Source: Flavobacteriales bacterium UBA7519 (GTDB lineage: Bacteria; Bacteroidota; Bacteroidia; Flavobacteriales; Weeksellaceae). Taken from it: a DNA stretch of 7,827 nt. The notes below the pieces were generated by a model, which had not been told where the DNA came from, did no database searches, and saw only the letters and a program-made list of their open reading frames with translations. Location of the stretch: contig DLND01000060.1 of the NCBI GenBank assembly GCA_002476905.1, positions 1-7,827 of the forward strand, written 5' to 3'. How positions within the stretch are numbered: the stretch's first letter is position 1; each line of letters begins with the position of its first letter. A program made the position numbers and the translations under genes. This document shows, piece after piece, positions 1 to 6,519 of this stretch.

Positions 1-962
1 CCTATTAGTCCAGATCTAGATCCACCAGAAGCAACTACTGACTGAATTCTGCTTTTCTGACCAGCGGAGAACATAAACATTGCAGCATCATCCACATAGT
101 CCATGTAATTCATAAACATCACAGATCTAGAAGTGCCGCTGCAAGTATTATACAAAGGATATGTTGGTTTTCCATAGTTTGCACCAGTCTGAGTAGGTGT
201 ATCCGCAACCAAGTCATTACCGCAAGTTGCATCACCCCAGATGTGTCTTAGATTTAAATAATGACCAACCTCGTGTGTTGCCGTTCTACCAAGGTTGTAA
301 GGCGATGTAGCGCCTGTTTTTCCAAAATAGGGTGCAGCAATTACAACACCGTCATTCCATAATCCTGCGGATTCTGGGAATGTAGCATAGCCAAGGACTC
401 CGCCCATATCTCCAACTACCCAAAGATTGAAGTAGCTGCCTGGAGTTGTGGCATCAATACCACCCGTGGATGCTTTTTTCATAGCATCATTCGTTCCCCA
501 TTTTGTCTTTGTTGTAGATTTTCTAACCGTTTTAATCAGGTGAAATCTTACTTTTGTATCACCTGCTTTTACACCTGAAAATTCTGTTGGAATCTTTGAT
601 GCATCTGTGTTTGTGCCCCCGAAATCAGCATTTAGAATGGCAATTTGCTCAGCGATTCTTGCATCCGAAATATTTTCTGAACTGGTATTATAAATGACGT
701 TTACGACAACTGGAATATCAACACTACCATCAGCTAGAACCTTTCCCGCAAAAGATTGTACAGCAGATTCTATATTAGCATAACGTTGTCTAGCTGATGC
801 ATCACTTTTTAAAAGCTCAGCACGGATTTCTTCCGAAGGACAACTTCTTCTGGACGCTGTGGACGTGGTTGGATTCTCAGAAGTTATGCTTTCTGTTTCA
901 TTAGTGTTGTTACATGCTGTAAGAACAGCAGCAGAGATCAAGTAAAAGAATGTTTTCTTCAT
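1..962 (-). CDS. M43 family (pappalysin/cytophagalysin-type) zinc metalloprotease lipoprotein, C-terminus cut by window edge
   Basis: A continuous frame of 320 codons runs from the ATG at 962 to the left edge without a stop. Residues 1-17 (MKKTFFYLISAAVLTAC) form a lipoprotein signal with lipobox LTAC, so the mature protein is probably anchored at Cys17 in the outer membrane or exposed at the surface. The zinc site HEVGHYLNLRH lies at residues 230-240 and fits HExxHxxxxxH (three His ligands, Glu231 as general base). It is followed by a GNDLVADTP segment typical of M43 calcium/disulfide loops, Cys247 and Cys274 as a likely disulfide, and a Met-turn NYMDYVDD with Met287. Cys41, in RRSCPSEE of the pro-segment, sits where M43 proenzymes carry a cysteine proposed to hold the zinc latent. 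The family usually ends soon after the Met-turn, so only a few residues are probably missing. The likely role is secreted protein or peptide degradation; the substrate is unknown. Family assignment is firm. Confidence 0.9.
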   Translation of the reverse strand, partial: MKKTFFYLISAAVLTACNNTNETESITSENPTTSTASRRSCPSEEIRAELLKSDASARQRYANIESAVQSFAGKVLADGSVDIPVVVNVIYNTSSENISDARIAEQIAILNADFGGTNTDASKIPTEFSGVKAGDTKVRFHLIKTVRKSTTKTKWGTNDAMKKASTGGIDATTPGSYFNLWVVGDMGGVLGYATFPESAGLWNDGVVIAAPYFGKTGATSPYNLGRTATHEVGHYLNLRHIWGDATCGNDLVADTPTQTGANYGKPTYPLYNTCSGTSRSVMFMNYMDYVDDAAMFMFSAGQKSRIQSVVASGGSRSGLI

Positions 963-985
963 TGGACTATATTTTTAATTTTACT

Positions 986-1016
986 CAAAATTATAAATTA
1001 TTATCAACTACGCAAA
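986..1016 (-). promoter_or_regulatory. Bacteroidota-type promoter of the M43 protease gene
   Basis: Read on the minus strand, TTTG (1016-1013) is followed after 19 bases by TAATTTTG (993-986), matching the -33 TTTG / -7 TAnnTTTG pattern of the Bacteroidota housekeeping sigma factor. Transcription would start near 979, leaving a leader of under 20 bases before the ATG at 962. No Shine-Dalgarno sequence is visible in that AT-rich leader, as is usual in this phylum. Confidence 0.65.
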
Positions 1017-1107
1017 TAAAATAATAATAAATGTTTAAAGATTTTTGTATTATGTTGAGAATAATTTATTTAAAAGCATTCAAAAATAGTTGTTAACTCA
1101 AACAAAA

Positions 1108-1136
1108 ACTGCGTTTTACAATTTGTAAAACGCAGT
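1108..1136 (-). terminator. Rho-independent terminator of clpB
   Basis: This is a perfect 13-base-pair inverted repeat (actgcgttttaca / tgtaaaacgcagt) with a 3-base loop. On the minus strand the stem runs straight into TTTTGTTTG, a U-rich tract, about 37 bases after the clpB stop codon. On the plus strand no comparable T-run follows at once, so it acts mainly for clpB and insulates the downstream protease gene. Confidence 0.85.
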
Positions 1137-1173
1137 ATGTAAAGAGTTTTTAATATGAAGAAAAATTTAACTC

Positions 1174-3765
1174 TTATTCTACCGGTCTGAAAACCAAACC
1201 TGTTTCTTCGAAATAATCTAAAGTGATTCTGTCGCCGTCATTCACATTTCCTGCAAGGATTTCTTTGGATAATTTATTTAATACTTCTTGTTGAATTACT
1301 CTTTTCAATGGTCTTGCTCCAAAAACTGGGTCGTAACCTTTGTTAGCAAGATAATCCAAAGCATCTTGTGTTGCGGTCATAATGATGTTACGTTTTGCTA
1401 ACATATCATTGAAGCTTCTTAGTTGATATTGTACGATTTTTCCAATTTCTTTTTTTCTTAAAGGCTGGAACAACACTGTTTCATCAATTCTGTTCAAGAA
1501 TTCCGGGCGAAGTGTTTGTTTTAATAAATCAAAAACCTGAATTTTGGTCTTCTCCACAATTTCATCCTGATTTTCCTCTGTTATATTTTCAAAATTTTCC
1601 TGAATAATGTGCGAACCCAAATTCGAAGTCATAATGATAATCGTGTTTTTGAAATTCACCACTCTTCCTTTATTATCGGTCAATCTTCCGTCATCCAAAA
1701 CCTGCAAGAGAGTATTGAAAACATCCGGATGCGCCTTTTCAATTTCGTCTAAAAGCACTACTGAATAAGGTCTTCTTCTGACCGCTTCCGTTAATTGTCC
1801 ACCTTCATCATAACCAACATATCCTGGAGGCGCTCCAACCAATCTGGAAACCGAATGACGTTCCTGATATTCACTCATATCGATTCTCGTCATATTGTTT
1901 TCATCATCGAATAAAAACTCTGCCAATGCCTTTGCAAGCTCGGTTTTTCCGACTCCAGTTGTTCCTAAGAATAAGAAACTTCCGATTGGTTTTTTATCAT
2001 CACTCAATCCGGCTCTGTTTCTTCTGATGGCATTGGCAACCGCTTCAATCGCTTCTTCCTGACCGACAACTCTATGATGAAGTTCGGTTTCAAGATTTAA
2101 CAATTTTTCTCTTTCAGATTGAAGCAGTTTGGTAACAGGGATTCCTGTCCATTTTGCAATTACTTCAGAGATATTTTCAGCAGTCACTTCTTCTTTAATC
2201 AATTCATTCTGATGATTTTGCATCTCCAATTCAAGTTTTTGCAAAGCATCTTCTTTCTCCTTGATTTTCCCGTATTGGATTTCTGCAACTTTCGCATAAT
2301 CTCCAGCTCTGGAAGCACGCTCAGCTTCCAATTTTAAAGCTTCTATATCTTTTTTAATCTGAGTAAGATCTTCAGATTTTTGTTTTTCTTTCAGCCATTT
2401 TGCGTTGATTTCATTTCTCTGTTCAGAAATTTTAGCAATATCTTCCTTCAAATGGTCAATTTTCGTCTGGTTTCCTTCTCTTGAAATCGCCGCCAATTCA
2501 ATCTCCAACTGCATCAATCTTCGGTCTAGAACATCCAATTCCTCAGGTTTTGAATTGATTTCCATTCTTAATTTAGCCGAAGCTTCATCAATCAAGTCAA
2601 TCGCTTTATCCGGTAGAAATCGATCTGAAATATATCGTTGAGACATTTCCACCGCAGCAATAATCGCCTCGTCTTTGATTCTTACTTTGTGGTGCGCTTC
2701 ATATTTATCTTTAATTCCACGAAGAATTGAGATTGCCGCTTCAGTATCTGGTTCTTCCACCATTACTTTCTGGAAACGTCTTTCTAATGCTTTATCTTTT
2801 TCAAAATATTTTTGATATTCATTCAGAGTGGTTGCTCCGATTGCTCTTAATTCTCCTCTGGCTAAAGCAGGTTTCAGAATATTCGCGGCATCCATCGCAC
2901 CTTCACCGCCTCCGGCTCCTACTAAAGTATGGATTTCATCAATGAAAAGAATAATCTGTCCGTCTGATTTAATTACCTCGTTAACAACAGATTTCAGACG
3001 TTCTTCAAATTCACCTTTGTATTTTGCACCGGCAATCAAAGCACCCATATCCAAGGAATACAACGTTTTATCCTGCAAATTTTCAGGGACATCGCCGTTG
3101 ATAATTCTGTGTGCAATTCCTTCTGCGATAGCGGTTTTACCAACTCCGGGTTCACCAATCAGAATCGGATTGTTTTTTGTTCTTCTCGAAAGAATTTGTA
3201 AAACTCTTCTGATTTCTTCATCACGCCCGATTACAGGATCTAATTTTCCTTCTGCAGCTAATTCATTGAAGTTTTTTGCGTATTTATTTAAAGACTGATA
3301 AGTTTCCTCTGAACTTGCAGAAGTCGCTTTTGAGCCTTTTCTCAATTCTTTGATTCCGCCTTCCAAAAGATTTTTGGTAACACCCATATCTTTCAGCATC
3401 TTCGAAACTTCTGAATTGGTTTCTAAAAGTGAAAGCCAAAGATGTTCGATGGTAACGAATTCATCGCCCATTTTTTTTGCGATGTTGGAAGCATCCAGCA
3501 AAACTTTATTTGCCGATTGTGAAAGGTAAATATTTCCACCCTCAACTTTCGGAAGCTTTTCTAAATTTTCCCTGTTTCGCTCTCTTACCAAAGTGGCATC
3601 TGCCTCAGATTTTTTCAATAAGAAAGGCGATATATTTTCATCTGCCTGAAAAATTCCTTCTAGTAAATGTTGCGGTTCAATCTGTTGGTTGCCAAACTCC
3701 ATTGCGACTTGCTGTGCAGCTTGGATAGCTTCTTGTGATTTTACGGTGTACTGATTTAAATTCAT
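1174..3765 (-). CDS. clpB: ATP-dependent protein disaggregase ClpB (Hsp100)
   Basis: The 863-residue protein has the usual length and full ClpB layout. A Clp_N double repeat occupies about residues 1-145. The first AAA+ module has Walker A GEPGVGKT (204-211), Walker B with Asp276/Glu277, pore-loop Tyr249 in AKYKGEFEER and arginine fingers Arg329/Arg330. A coiled-coil M-domain spans about 405-525. The second AAA+ module has Walker A GTTGVGKT (601-608), Walker B Asp673/Glu674, pore-loop Tyr649 in GAPPGYVG, sensor-1 Asn715, Arg759 and sensor-2 GARPLKR (816-822). The M-domain and the absence of a ClpP-docking IGL/IGF loop separate it from ClpA/ClpC. The cytoplasmic hexamer works with DnaK/DnaJ/GrpE to pull proteins from aggregates. 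All catalytic motifs are intact. The gene stands alone with its own terminator. I see neither a CIRCE operator nor a clear TAnnTTTG box just upstream, so its promoter type is undecided. The ATG at 3765 gives the canonical MNLNQYTVKSQEA start. Confidence 0.98.
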   Translation of the reverse strand: MNLNQYTVKSQEAIQAAQQVAMEFGNQQIEPQHLLEGIFQADENISPFLLKKSEADATLVRERNRENLEKLPKVEGGNIYLSQSANKVLLDASNIAKKMGDEFVTIEHLWLSLLETNSEVSKMLKDMGVTKNLLEGGIKELRKGSKATSASSEETYQSLNKYAKNFNELAAEGKLDPVIGRDEEIRRVLQILSRRTKNNPILIGEPGVGKTAIAEGIAHRIINGDVPENLQDKTLYSLDMGALIAGAKYKGEFEERLKSVVNEVIKSDGQIILFIDEIHTLVGAGGGEGAMDAANILKPALARGELRAIGATTLNEYQKYFEKDKALERRFQKVMVEEPDTEAAISILRGIKDKYEAHHKVRIKDEAIIAAVEMSQRYISDRFLPDKAIDLIDEASAKLRMEINSKPEELDVLDRRLMQLEIELAAISREGNQTKIDHLKEDIAKISEQRNEINAKWLKEKQKSEDLTQIKKDIEALKLEAERASRAGDYAKVAEIQYGKIKEKEDALQKLELEMQNHQNELIKEEVTAENISEVIAKWTGIPVTKLLQSEREKLLNLETELHHRVVGQEEAIEAVANAIRRNRAGLSDDKKPIGSFLFLGTTGVGKTELAKALAEFLFDDENNMTRIDMSEYQERHSVSRLVGAPPGYVGYDEGGQLTEAVRRRPYSVVLLDEIEKAHPDVFNTLLQVLDDGRLTDNKGRVVNFKNTIIIMTSNLGSHIIQENFENITEENQDEIVEKTKIQVFDLLKQTLRPEFLNRIDETVLFQPLRKKEIGKIVQYQLRSFNDMLAKRNIIMTATQDALDYLANKGYDPVFGARPLKRVIQQEVLNKLSKEILAGNVNDGDRITLDYFEETGLVFRPVE

Positions 3766-4182
3766 AGTATATGTATTTTCGATTTCTTAATTTTTGTTTC
3801 AATTTAAGATTTTAGACATCATATTTCAGACCATAATAGTAAACTCTATATTAATTTTTTACTCAGATTTTCTAATTTCTAATGTCTAAACCTATTCAAT
3901 CATTTAATTCGGAAATATTATTTCAAAAACCGTTCAATTGTATTGTTTTTAAAAATAGTTGACAAAATTCCCGAGTTATTAAATTTCACATCAATTAATC
4001 AGGACAAAATTTCCAAAAATTTAAATTTTTTATTAAAAATTATGGTCAATTTGTACCATGTTTTCAAAAATATTAATAGAAAGTCTTGGGTGTTGCTCTT
4101 GCTTTTTCGTTGTTTATTAAATTTAAATTATGTCAGTCTTTTTAAATTTCTAAATCTGATTTTATAAGTCTTCAAATAGTTT
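3766..4182. other. AT-rich divergent intergenic region between clpB and paaG
   Basis: About 420 bases hold no credible gene. A 74-residue open frame at 3943-4167 is composed almost wholly of Leu, Asn, Lys, Phe and Ile, starts at TTG, and looks like an effect of base composition. The region contains oppositely oriented 7-base arrays (3804-3891), a perfect 16-base AT palindrome (4015-4030), and an imperfect ATGGT-N8-ACCAT inverted repeat (4042-4059) that could be an operator. Promoters for both flanking genes should lie here. Only the -7 box of paaG is clear. Confidence 0.6.
3804..3891. repeat. Two oppositely oriented arrays of 7-base units
   Basis: On the plus strand three in-register heptamers lie at 3871-3891: TCTAATT, TCTAATG, TCTAAAC. 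On the minus strand four looser units run from 3831 to 3804: GTCTGAA, ATATGAT, GTCTAAA, ATCTTAA. The arms share an exact 9-base inverted match (tttagacat at 3811-3819; atgtctaaa at 3882-3890), so a transcript could pair across about 60 bases. I recall similar 7-base-periodic TCTAA tracts in intergenic DNA of related flavobacteria, but this is unverified and the function is unknown. Confidence 0.4.
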
Positions 4183-4190
4183 TATATTTG
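4183..4190 (+). promoter_or_regulatory. -7 promoter element of paaG-paaI
   Basis: TATATTTG fits TAnnTTTG and lies 15 bases before the ATG at 4206, so the leader would be about 10 bases. No good TTTG/TTG lies 19-21 bases upstream; TCTG at 4155-4158 is the closest, with a long 24-base spacer, so the promoter may be weak or need an activator. The TTG at 4188-4190 belongs to this box, which argues against using it as the paaG start. Confidence 0.5.
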
Positions 4191-4205
4191 GAGAAAACCA
4201 AGATT

Positions 4206-4997
4206 ATGTATTCACAAATAGAGATAGATTCCAAATTCGATGGAAAACTGCAATTGATTTATCTTAATCAGCCGGAAAGTTATAACAGTCTTACTCAAAT
4301 CATGTTAGCTGAACTGAGAAGCGCTATTCACAAACTCGGTGAAGAAGATAATGTCAGATGTATAGCAATTTCCGGAAAGGGAAAAGCATTTTGTGCCGGA
4401 CAAAACTTAAAAGAAGCTTTAGGATTTGATGAGGATGACAGAACAATCCAGAGATTTGTGATCGAATATTATAATCCTTTGGTTCTGGAAATTGTTAAAT
4501 GTAAAAAACCAGTCATTGCTTTAGTTAATGGACCAGCTGTTGGAGCAGGAGCTATGCTGGCTTCGATTTGTGATTTTACTTTGGCGACAGAAAGTTCTTA
4601 TTTCTCATTTGCTTTTGCGAATATCGGTTTGATTCCAGATACTGCGGGAACTTATTATTTACCAAAGTTAGTAGGAAGACAATTGGCAAGTTATTTATCT
4701 TTTACTGGGAAAAAAGTTCCAGCGACAGAAGCTAAAATAATAGGTTTGGTTGCTGATGTTTTTTCAGATTCAGAATTTGTAGAAAAATCTATGGAGGTTT
4801 TGACACAGCTTTCTCACGCAGCAACAACTGCACTTTATCTGACTAAAAAAGCATTTAATAAATCATACACCTTAACACTTTCTGAACAGTTGGATTATGA
4901 ATCCATTATTCAACAAGATGCAGCAGAAACCGAAGATTTCAAGGAAGGAGTTGCGGCTTTCATCGAAAAACGTTTGCCAAATTATAAAGGAAAGTAA
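4206..4997 (+). CDS. paaG: Enoyl-CoA hydratase/isomerase family protein, PaaG-type 1,2-epoxyphenylacetyl-CoA isomerase
   Basis: The 263-residue crotonase-fold protein carries the family oxyanion-hole segments FCAGQNL (62-68) and NGPAVGAGAM (108-117), and ICDF at 121-124. The GLIPDTAGT segment (141-149) places Asp145 where PaaG has its catalytic aspartate, and the C-terminus DFKEGVAAFIEKR...YKGK closely follows E. coli PaaG as I recall it. PaaG converts ring-1,2-epoxyphenylacetyl-CoA to the oxepin-CoA in aerobic phenylacetate breakdown and also shifts double bonds in later intermediates. The start is ATG 4206: the frame extends to TTG 4188, but that codon lies inside the -7 promoter box. The TAA stop abuts the ATG of paaI, which supports co-transcription and translational coupling. 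PaaG rather than PaaF or generic FadB-type hydratase is favoured by Asp145 and the thioesterase neighbour, but substrate remains inferred. No other paa genes are in the window. Confidence 0.88.
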   Translation: MYSQIEIDSKFDGKLQLIYLNQPESYNSLTQIMLAELRSAIHKLGEEDNVRCIAISGKGKAFCAGQNLKEALGFDEDDRTIQRFVIEYYNPLVLEIVKCKKPVIALVNGPAVGAGAMLASICDFTLATESSYFSFAFANIGLIPDTAGTYYLPKLVGRQLASYLSFTGKKVPATEAKIIGLVADVFSDSEFVEKSMEVLTQLSHAATTALYLTKKAFNKSYTLTLSEQLDYESIIQQDAAETEDFKEGVAAFIEKRLPNYKGK

Positions 4998-5420
4998 ATG
5001 AACGCAAGAGAAACGGCAGAATATATGTTTGAGAAAGATTTGTTTTCTCAATGGCTGGGAATTGAACTGGTTGAAATAAAAGATAATTATTGCCTTATAA
5101 AAATGCCTGTTAAACCCGAAATGATTAACGGACTTGGAACGGTTCACGGCGGCGTTACATTTGCTTTTGCAGATTCGGCATTGGCGTTTTCTTCCAATAA
5201 TTCTGGCGAAGCTGCAGTGGCGCTAAATTGTTATATTAATTTCACAAAAGCCGCAAAAAATGGCGATGTTTTAATTGCGGAAAGTATGCTTTTGAATGAT
5301 ACTAGGAAAACTGCTATCTATGATATCATAATCAAGAATCAGAATGATGAGGTTGTGGCAGGTTTCCGGGGAACAGTTTATAAAATTGGCAAAAAAGTTG
5401 TAGAATTGGAAACATTATAA
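4998..5420 (+). CDS. paaI: PaaI-type hotdog-fold acyl-CoA thioesterase
   Basis: This 140-residue hotdog-fold protein has the PaaI signature: Asn44 in MINGLGTVHGG, His50-Gly51-Gly52, and Asp59 in FAFADSALAF, the counterpart of the catalytic Asp61 of E. coli PaaI. The length is typical. Family members are cytoplasmic tetramers that hydrolyse phenylacetyl-CoA derivatives, mainly hydroxylated ones, and are thought to rescue CoA trapped in dead-end products of the phenylacetate pathway. The ATG begins on the base after the paaG stop. AAAGGAAAG within the end of paaG gives an AGGA just upstream, an unusually good ribosome site for this phylum. No terminator follows; a hairpin-bearing repeat fills the downstream gap. 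A broader acyl-CoA thioesterase role cannot be excluded from sequence. Confidence 0.9.
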   Translation: MNARETAEYMFEKDLFSQWLGIELVEIKDNYCLIKMPVKPEMINGLGTVHGGVTFAFADSALAFSSNNSGEAAVALNCYINFTKAAKNGDVLIAESMLLNDTRKTAIYDIIIKNQNDEVVAGFRGTVYKIGKKVVELETL

Positions 5421-5448
5421 TTTTACCAGTGGCATTACATCCATTCTC

Positions 5449-5548
5449 TATATTTGGGCAGCTTTATCCGCCTTCCGCTCCCGCTTTTTTCTTTTTGCAA
5501 AAGAAAAAGAGCTCCGCTCAAGTCGGGCTGCTACAATTCGCTGTTCCA
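5449..5548. repeat. Probable dispersed intergenic repeat with imperfect hairpin
   Basis: This stretch is richer in G+C than its surroundings and is partly palindromic. The central imperfect stem pairs 5483-5497 with 5498-5512 around TTTTGCAAAA (one mismatch, two G-U pairs). Outer arms GCAGC (5458-5462) and GCTGC (5527-5531) can also pair. In one frame it reads through as FGQLYPPSAPAFFF...SSAQVGLLQF, a phrase I associate with repeats mis-annotated as protein in flavobacterial genomes. No T-run follows the hairpin, so it is not a standard terminator. It starts with TATATTTG (5449-5456), a -7-like box. Boundaries are estimates, and copy number cannot be seen from one window. Confidence 0.55.
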
Positions 5549-5557
5549 AAAAGATCC

Positions 5558-6016
5558 TTGAAATACCTTACACTAATACCGGTGTTTTTGGTAGCCTGTA
5601 AAAAAGAGCCAAAACTAAAAGGAACAGAAGTAGATACGCTTACCGTTGAAGAAAAGCCGGTGGATACATTGTCTCCAATTCTGAAAACAGAGAAAGAATC
5701 CAATCAGAAGATAGTCTCGGTAGATGCCTCAAAGATGCCGATAAGATTAAACTTAGAGATTGAAAATCAGGATGAACAATTAATTCTCAGATTAGAAAAC
5801 CTGCACCAGCCAGAAATCAAAGGTTATATAAAAACCGATCAACCGATGAATTTGCGATTCAATCAGATTAGATTACCAGACAATACTTTTGACGGACCCT
5901 TTGGACAATCCATTCAATACGACACCAAACAAAAAGGTGAATATTGGCTGATATTATCCAAAAGCAATATGGCTAGTGGAACGGCAACTGGAAAATTCTT
6001 TATAAAAATAGAATAA
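5558..6016 (+). CDS. Small putative lipoprotein of unknown function, TTG start
   Basis: From TTG 5558 the frame encodes 152 residues beginning MKYLTLIPVFLVACKKEPK, a short lipoprotein signal with lipobox LVAC and lipidated Cys14. No ATG or GTG lies between the repeat and the lipobox. The only farther start, GTG 5429, would translate the upstream repeat, so TTG is preferred. A charged Thr/Glu/Lys linker (about 15-57) leads to a beta-rich domain (about 60-152) with RFNQIRLPDNTFDGPFG (100-116) and a final GEYWLILSKSNMASGTATGKF segment. This layout loosely resembles PPC-like beta-sandwich domains, but I cannot name a family or function. It is probably held at the inner face of the outer membrane or displayed on the surface. 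It is the last gene of the plus-strand run and ends at a shared terminator with convergent aroQ. Whether it is co-transcribed with paaI through the repeat is unclear. Confidence 0.75.
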   Translation: MKYLTLIPVFLVACKKEPKLKGTEVDTLTVEEKPVDTLSPILKTEKESNQKIVSVDASKMPIRLNLEIENQDEQLILRLENLHQPEIKGYIKTDQPMNLRFNQIRLPDNTFDGPFGQSIQYDTKQKGEYWLILSKSNMASGTATGKFFIKIE

Positions 6017-6017
6017 G

Positions 6018-6041
6018 AAAGAATCTCAGATGAGATTCTTT
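6018..6041. terminator. Bidirectional terminator between the lipoprotein gene and aroQ
   Basis: An 11-base-pair perfect stem (aaagaatctca / tgagattcttt) closes on a very small loop. On the plus strand the stem end and the following bases give TCTTTTTTC, 2 bases after the lipoprotein stop. On the minus strand it follows the aroQ stop (6047-6045) within a few bases and is flanked by TTTCTTATTC. It therefore serves both convergent genes, more strongly on the plus strand. Confidence 0.8.
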
Positions 6042-6044
6042 TTT

Positions 6045-6452
6045 CTACAGTAAACTTTGTAATGCAAGTTTGTATCCCTTCATTCCAAAACCAGAGATAA
6101 CTGCATCGCAGCTTTCTGCGGTCACTGACTTCTTACGGAATTCTTCGCGCTTGTAGATATTACTGATGTGGATCTCAATTTTGGGTTTTTGAATATTTTT
6201 CAAGCAATCTGCAATGGCATAAGAATAGTGCGTAAAAGCACCTGGATTAATCACCACAGCATCGAAGTCATCTTTTTGCAAACGGTTGATCAATTCACCT
6301 TCAATGTTGGATTGGTAGTAAAGAATTTCATTGTTAGGGAATTCTGTAGTCAATTCCAAAAGATAATCTTCCATAGAAACGGAGCCATATATTTCGGGTT
6401 CACGAGTTCCTAGCAAATTAAGATTAGGTCCGTTAATAATTAAGATTTTCAT
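6045..6452 (-). CDS. aroQ: Type II 3-dehydroquinate dehydratase
   Basis: The 135-residue protein, near the usual 140-150, catalyses dehydration of 3-dehydroquinate to 3-dehydroshikimate, the third step of the shikimate pathway, in the cytoplasm as a dodecamer. The type II active site is complete: NGPNLNLLGTREPEIYG with Asn10/Asn12, flexible-loop Arg17 and catalytic Tyr22; EGELINRL (51-58); INPGAFTHYS with Asn69 and His75; EIHISN with catalytic His95; and EEFRKKS with Arg106. The ATG at 6452 gives the canonical MKILIINGPNLN start. It is the last gene of the minus-strand cluster, downstream of the tRNA-Glu terminator, with a TATATTTG box about 18 bases before the start. No other aro gene is nearby. 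Confidence 0.96.
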   Translation of the reverse strand: MKILIINGPNLNLLGTREPEIYGSVSMEDYLLELTTEFPNNEILYYQSNIEGELINRLQKDDFDAVVINPGAFTHYSYAIADCLKNIQKPKIEIHISNIYKREEFRKKSVTAESCDAVISGFGMKGYKLALQSLL

Positions 6453-6469
6453 AGTGTTGAAATAATTAT

Positions 6470-6477
6470 CAAATATA
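6470..6477 (-). promoter_or_regulatory. -7 promoter element of aroQ
   Basis: TATATTTG on the minus strand (6477-6470) fits TAnnTTTG and would start transcription about 10 bases before the aroQ ATG. The expected -33 position falls inside the upstream terminator hairpin and has no TTG, so basal expression is probably modest, possibly helped by read-through. Confidence 0.45.
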
Positions 6478-6486
6478 GCAAAAATA

Positions 6487-6516
6487 AAAAACCTTCAGAA
6501 AAATCTGAAGGTTTTT
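6487..6516 (-). terminator. Rho-independent terminator after tRNA-Glu/rpsT
   Basis: A perfect 13-base-pair stem (aaaaaccttcaga / tctgaaggttttt) with a 4-base loop lies 3 bases past the tRNA-Glu 3' end on the minus strand. There it continues into TTTTTATTTTTGC. It is the first terminator met by transcripts coming from rpsT and the downstream tRNA-Glu. Confidence 0.88.
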
Positions 6517-6519
6517 AAG

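Noticed and set aside
2119..3728. Several plus-strand open frames of 72-156 codons opposite clpB
   Set aside because: They lie antisense to a fully conserved ClpB coding sequence and have compositions expected from reverse-complement reading; none resembles a known protein.
3766..3900. CIRCE or other heat-shock operator upstream of clpB
   Set aside because: No TTAGCACTC-N9-GAGTGCTAA type repeat is present on either strand in this region.
3943..4167. A 74-residue plus-strand open frame in the clpB-paaG gap
   Set aside because: It uses a TTG start, is almost entirely Leu/Asn/Lys/Phe/Ile in an AT-rich stretch, has no recognisable motif and no promoter at a sensible distance.
4872..5147. A 91-residue minus-strand open frame across the paaG-paaI junction
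   Set aside because: It is antisense to two well-supported genes and crosses their exact stop-start junction; no motif is recognisable.
5429..5557. N-terminal extension of the lipoprotein starting at GTG 5429
   Set aside because: The extension is a translation of the hairpin repeat and would bury the lipobox about 57 residues in, away from a working signal peptide position.
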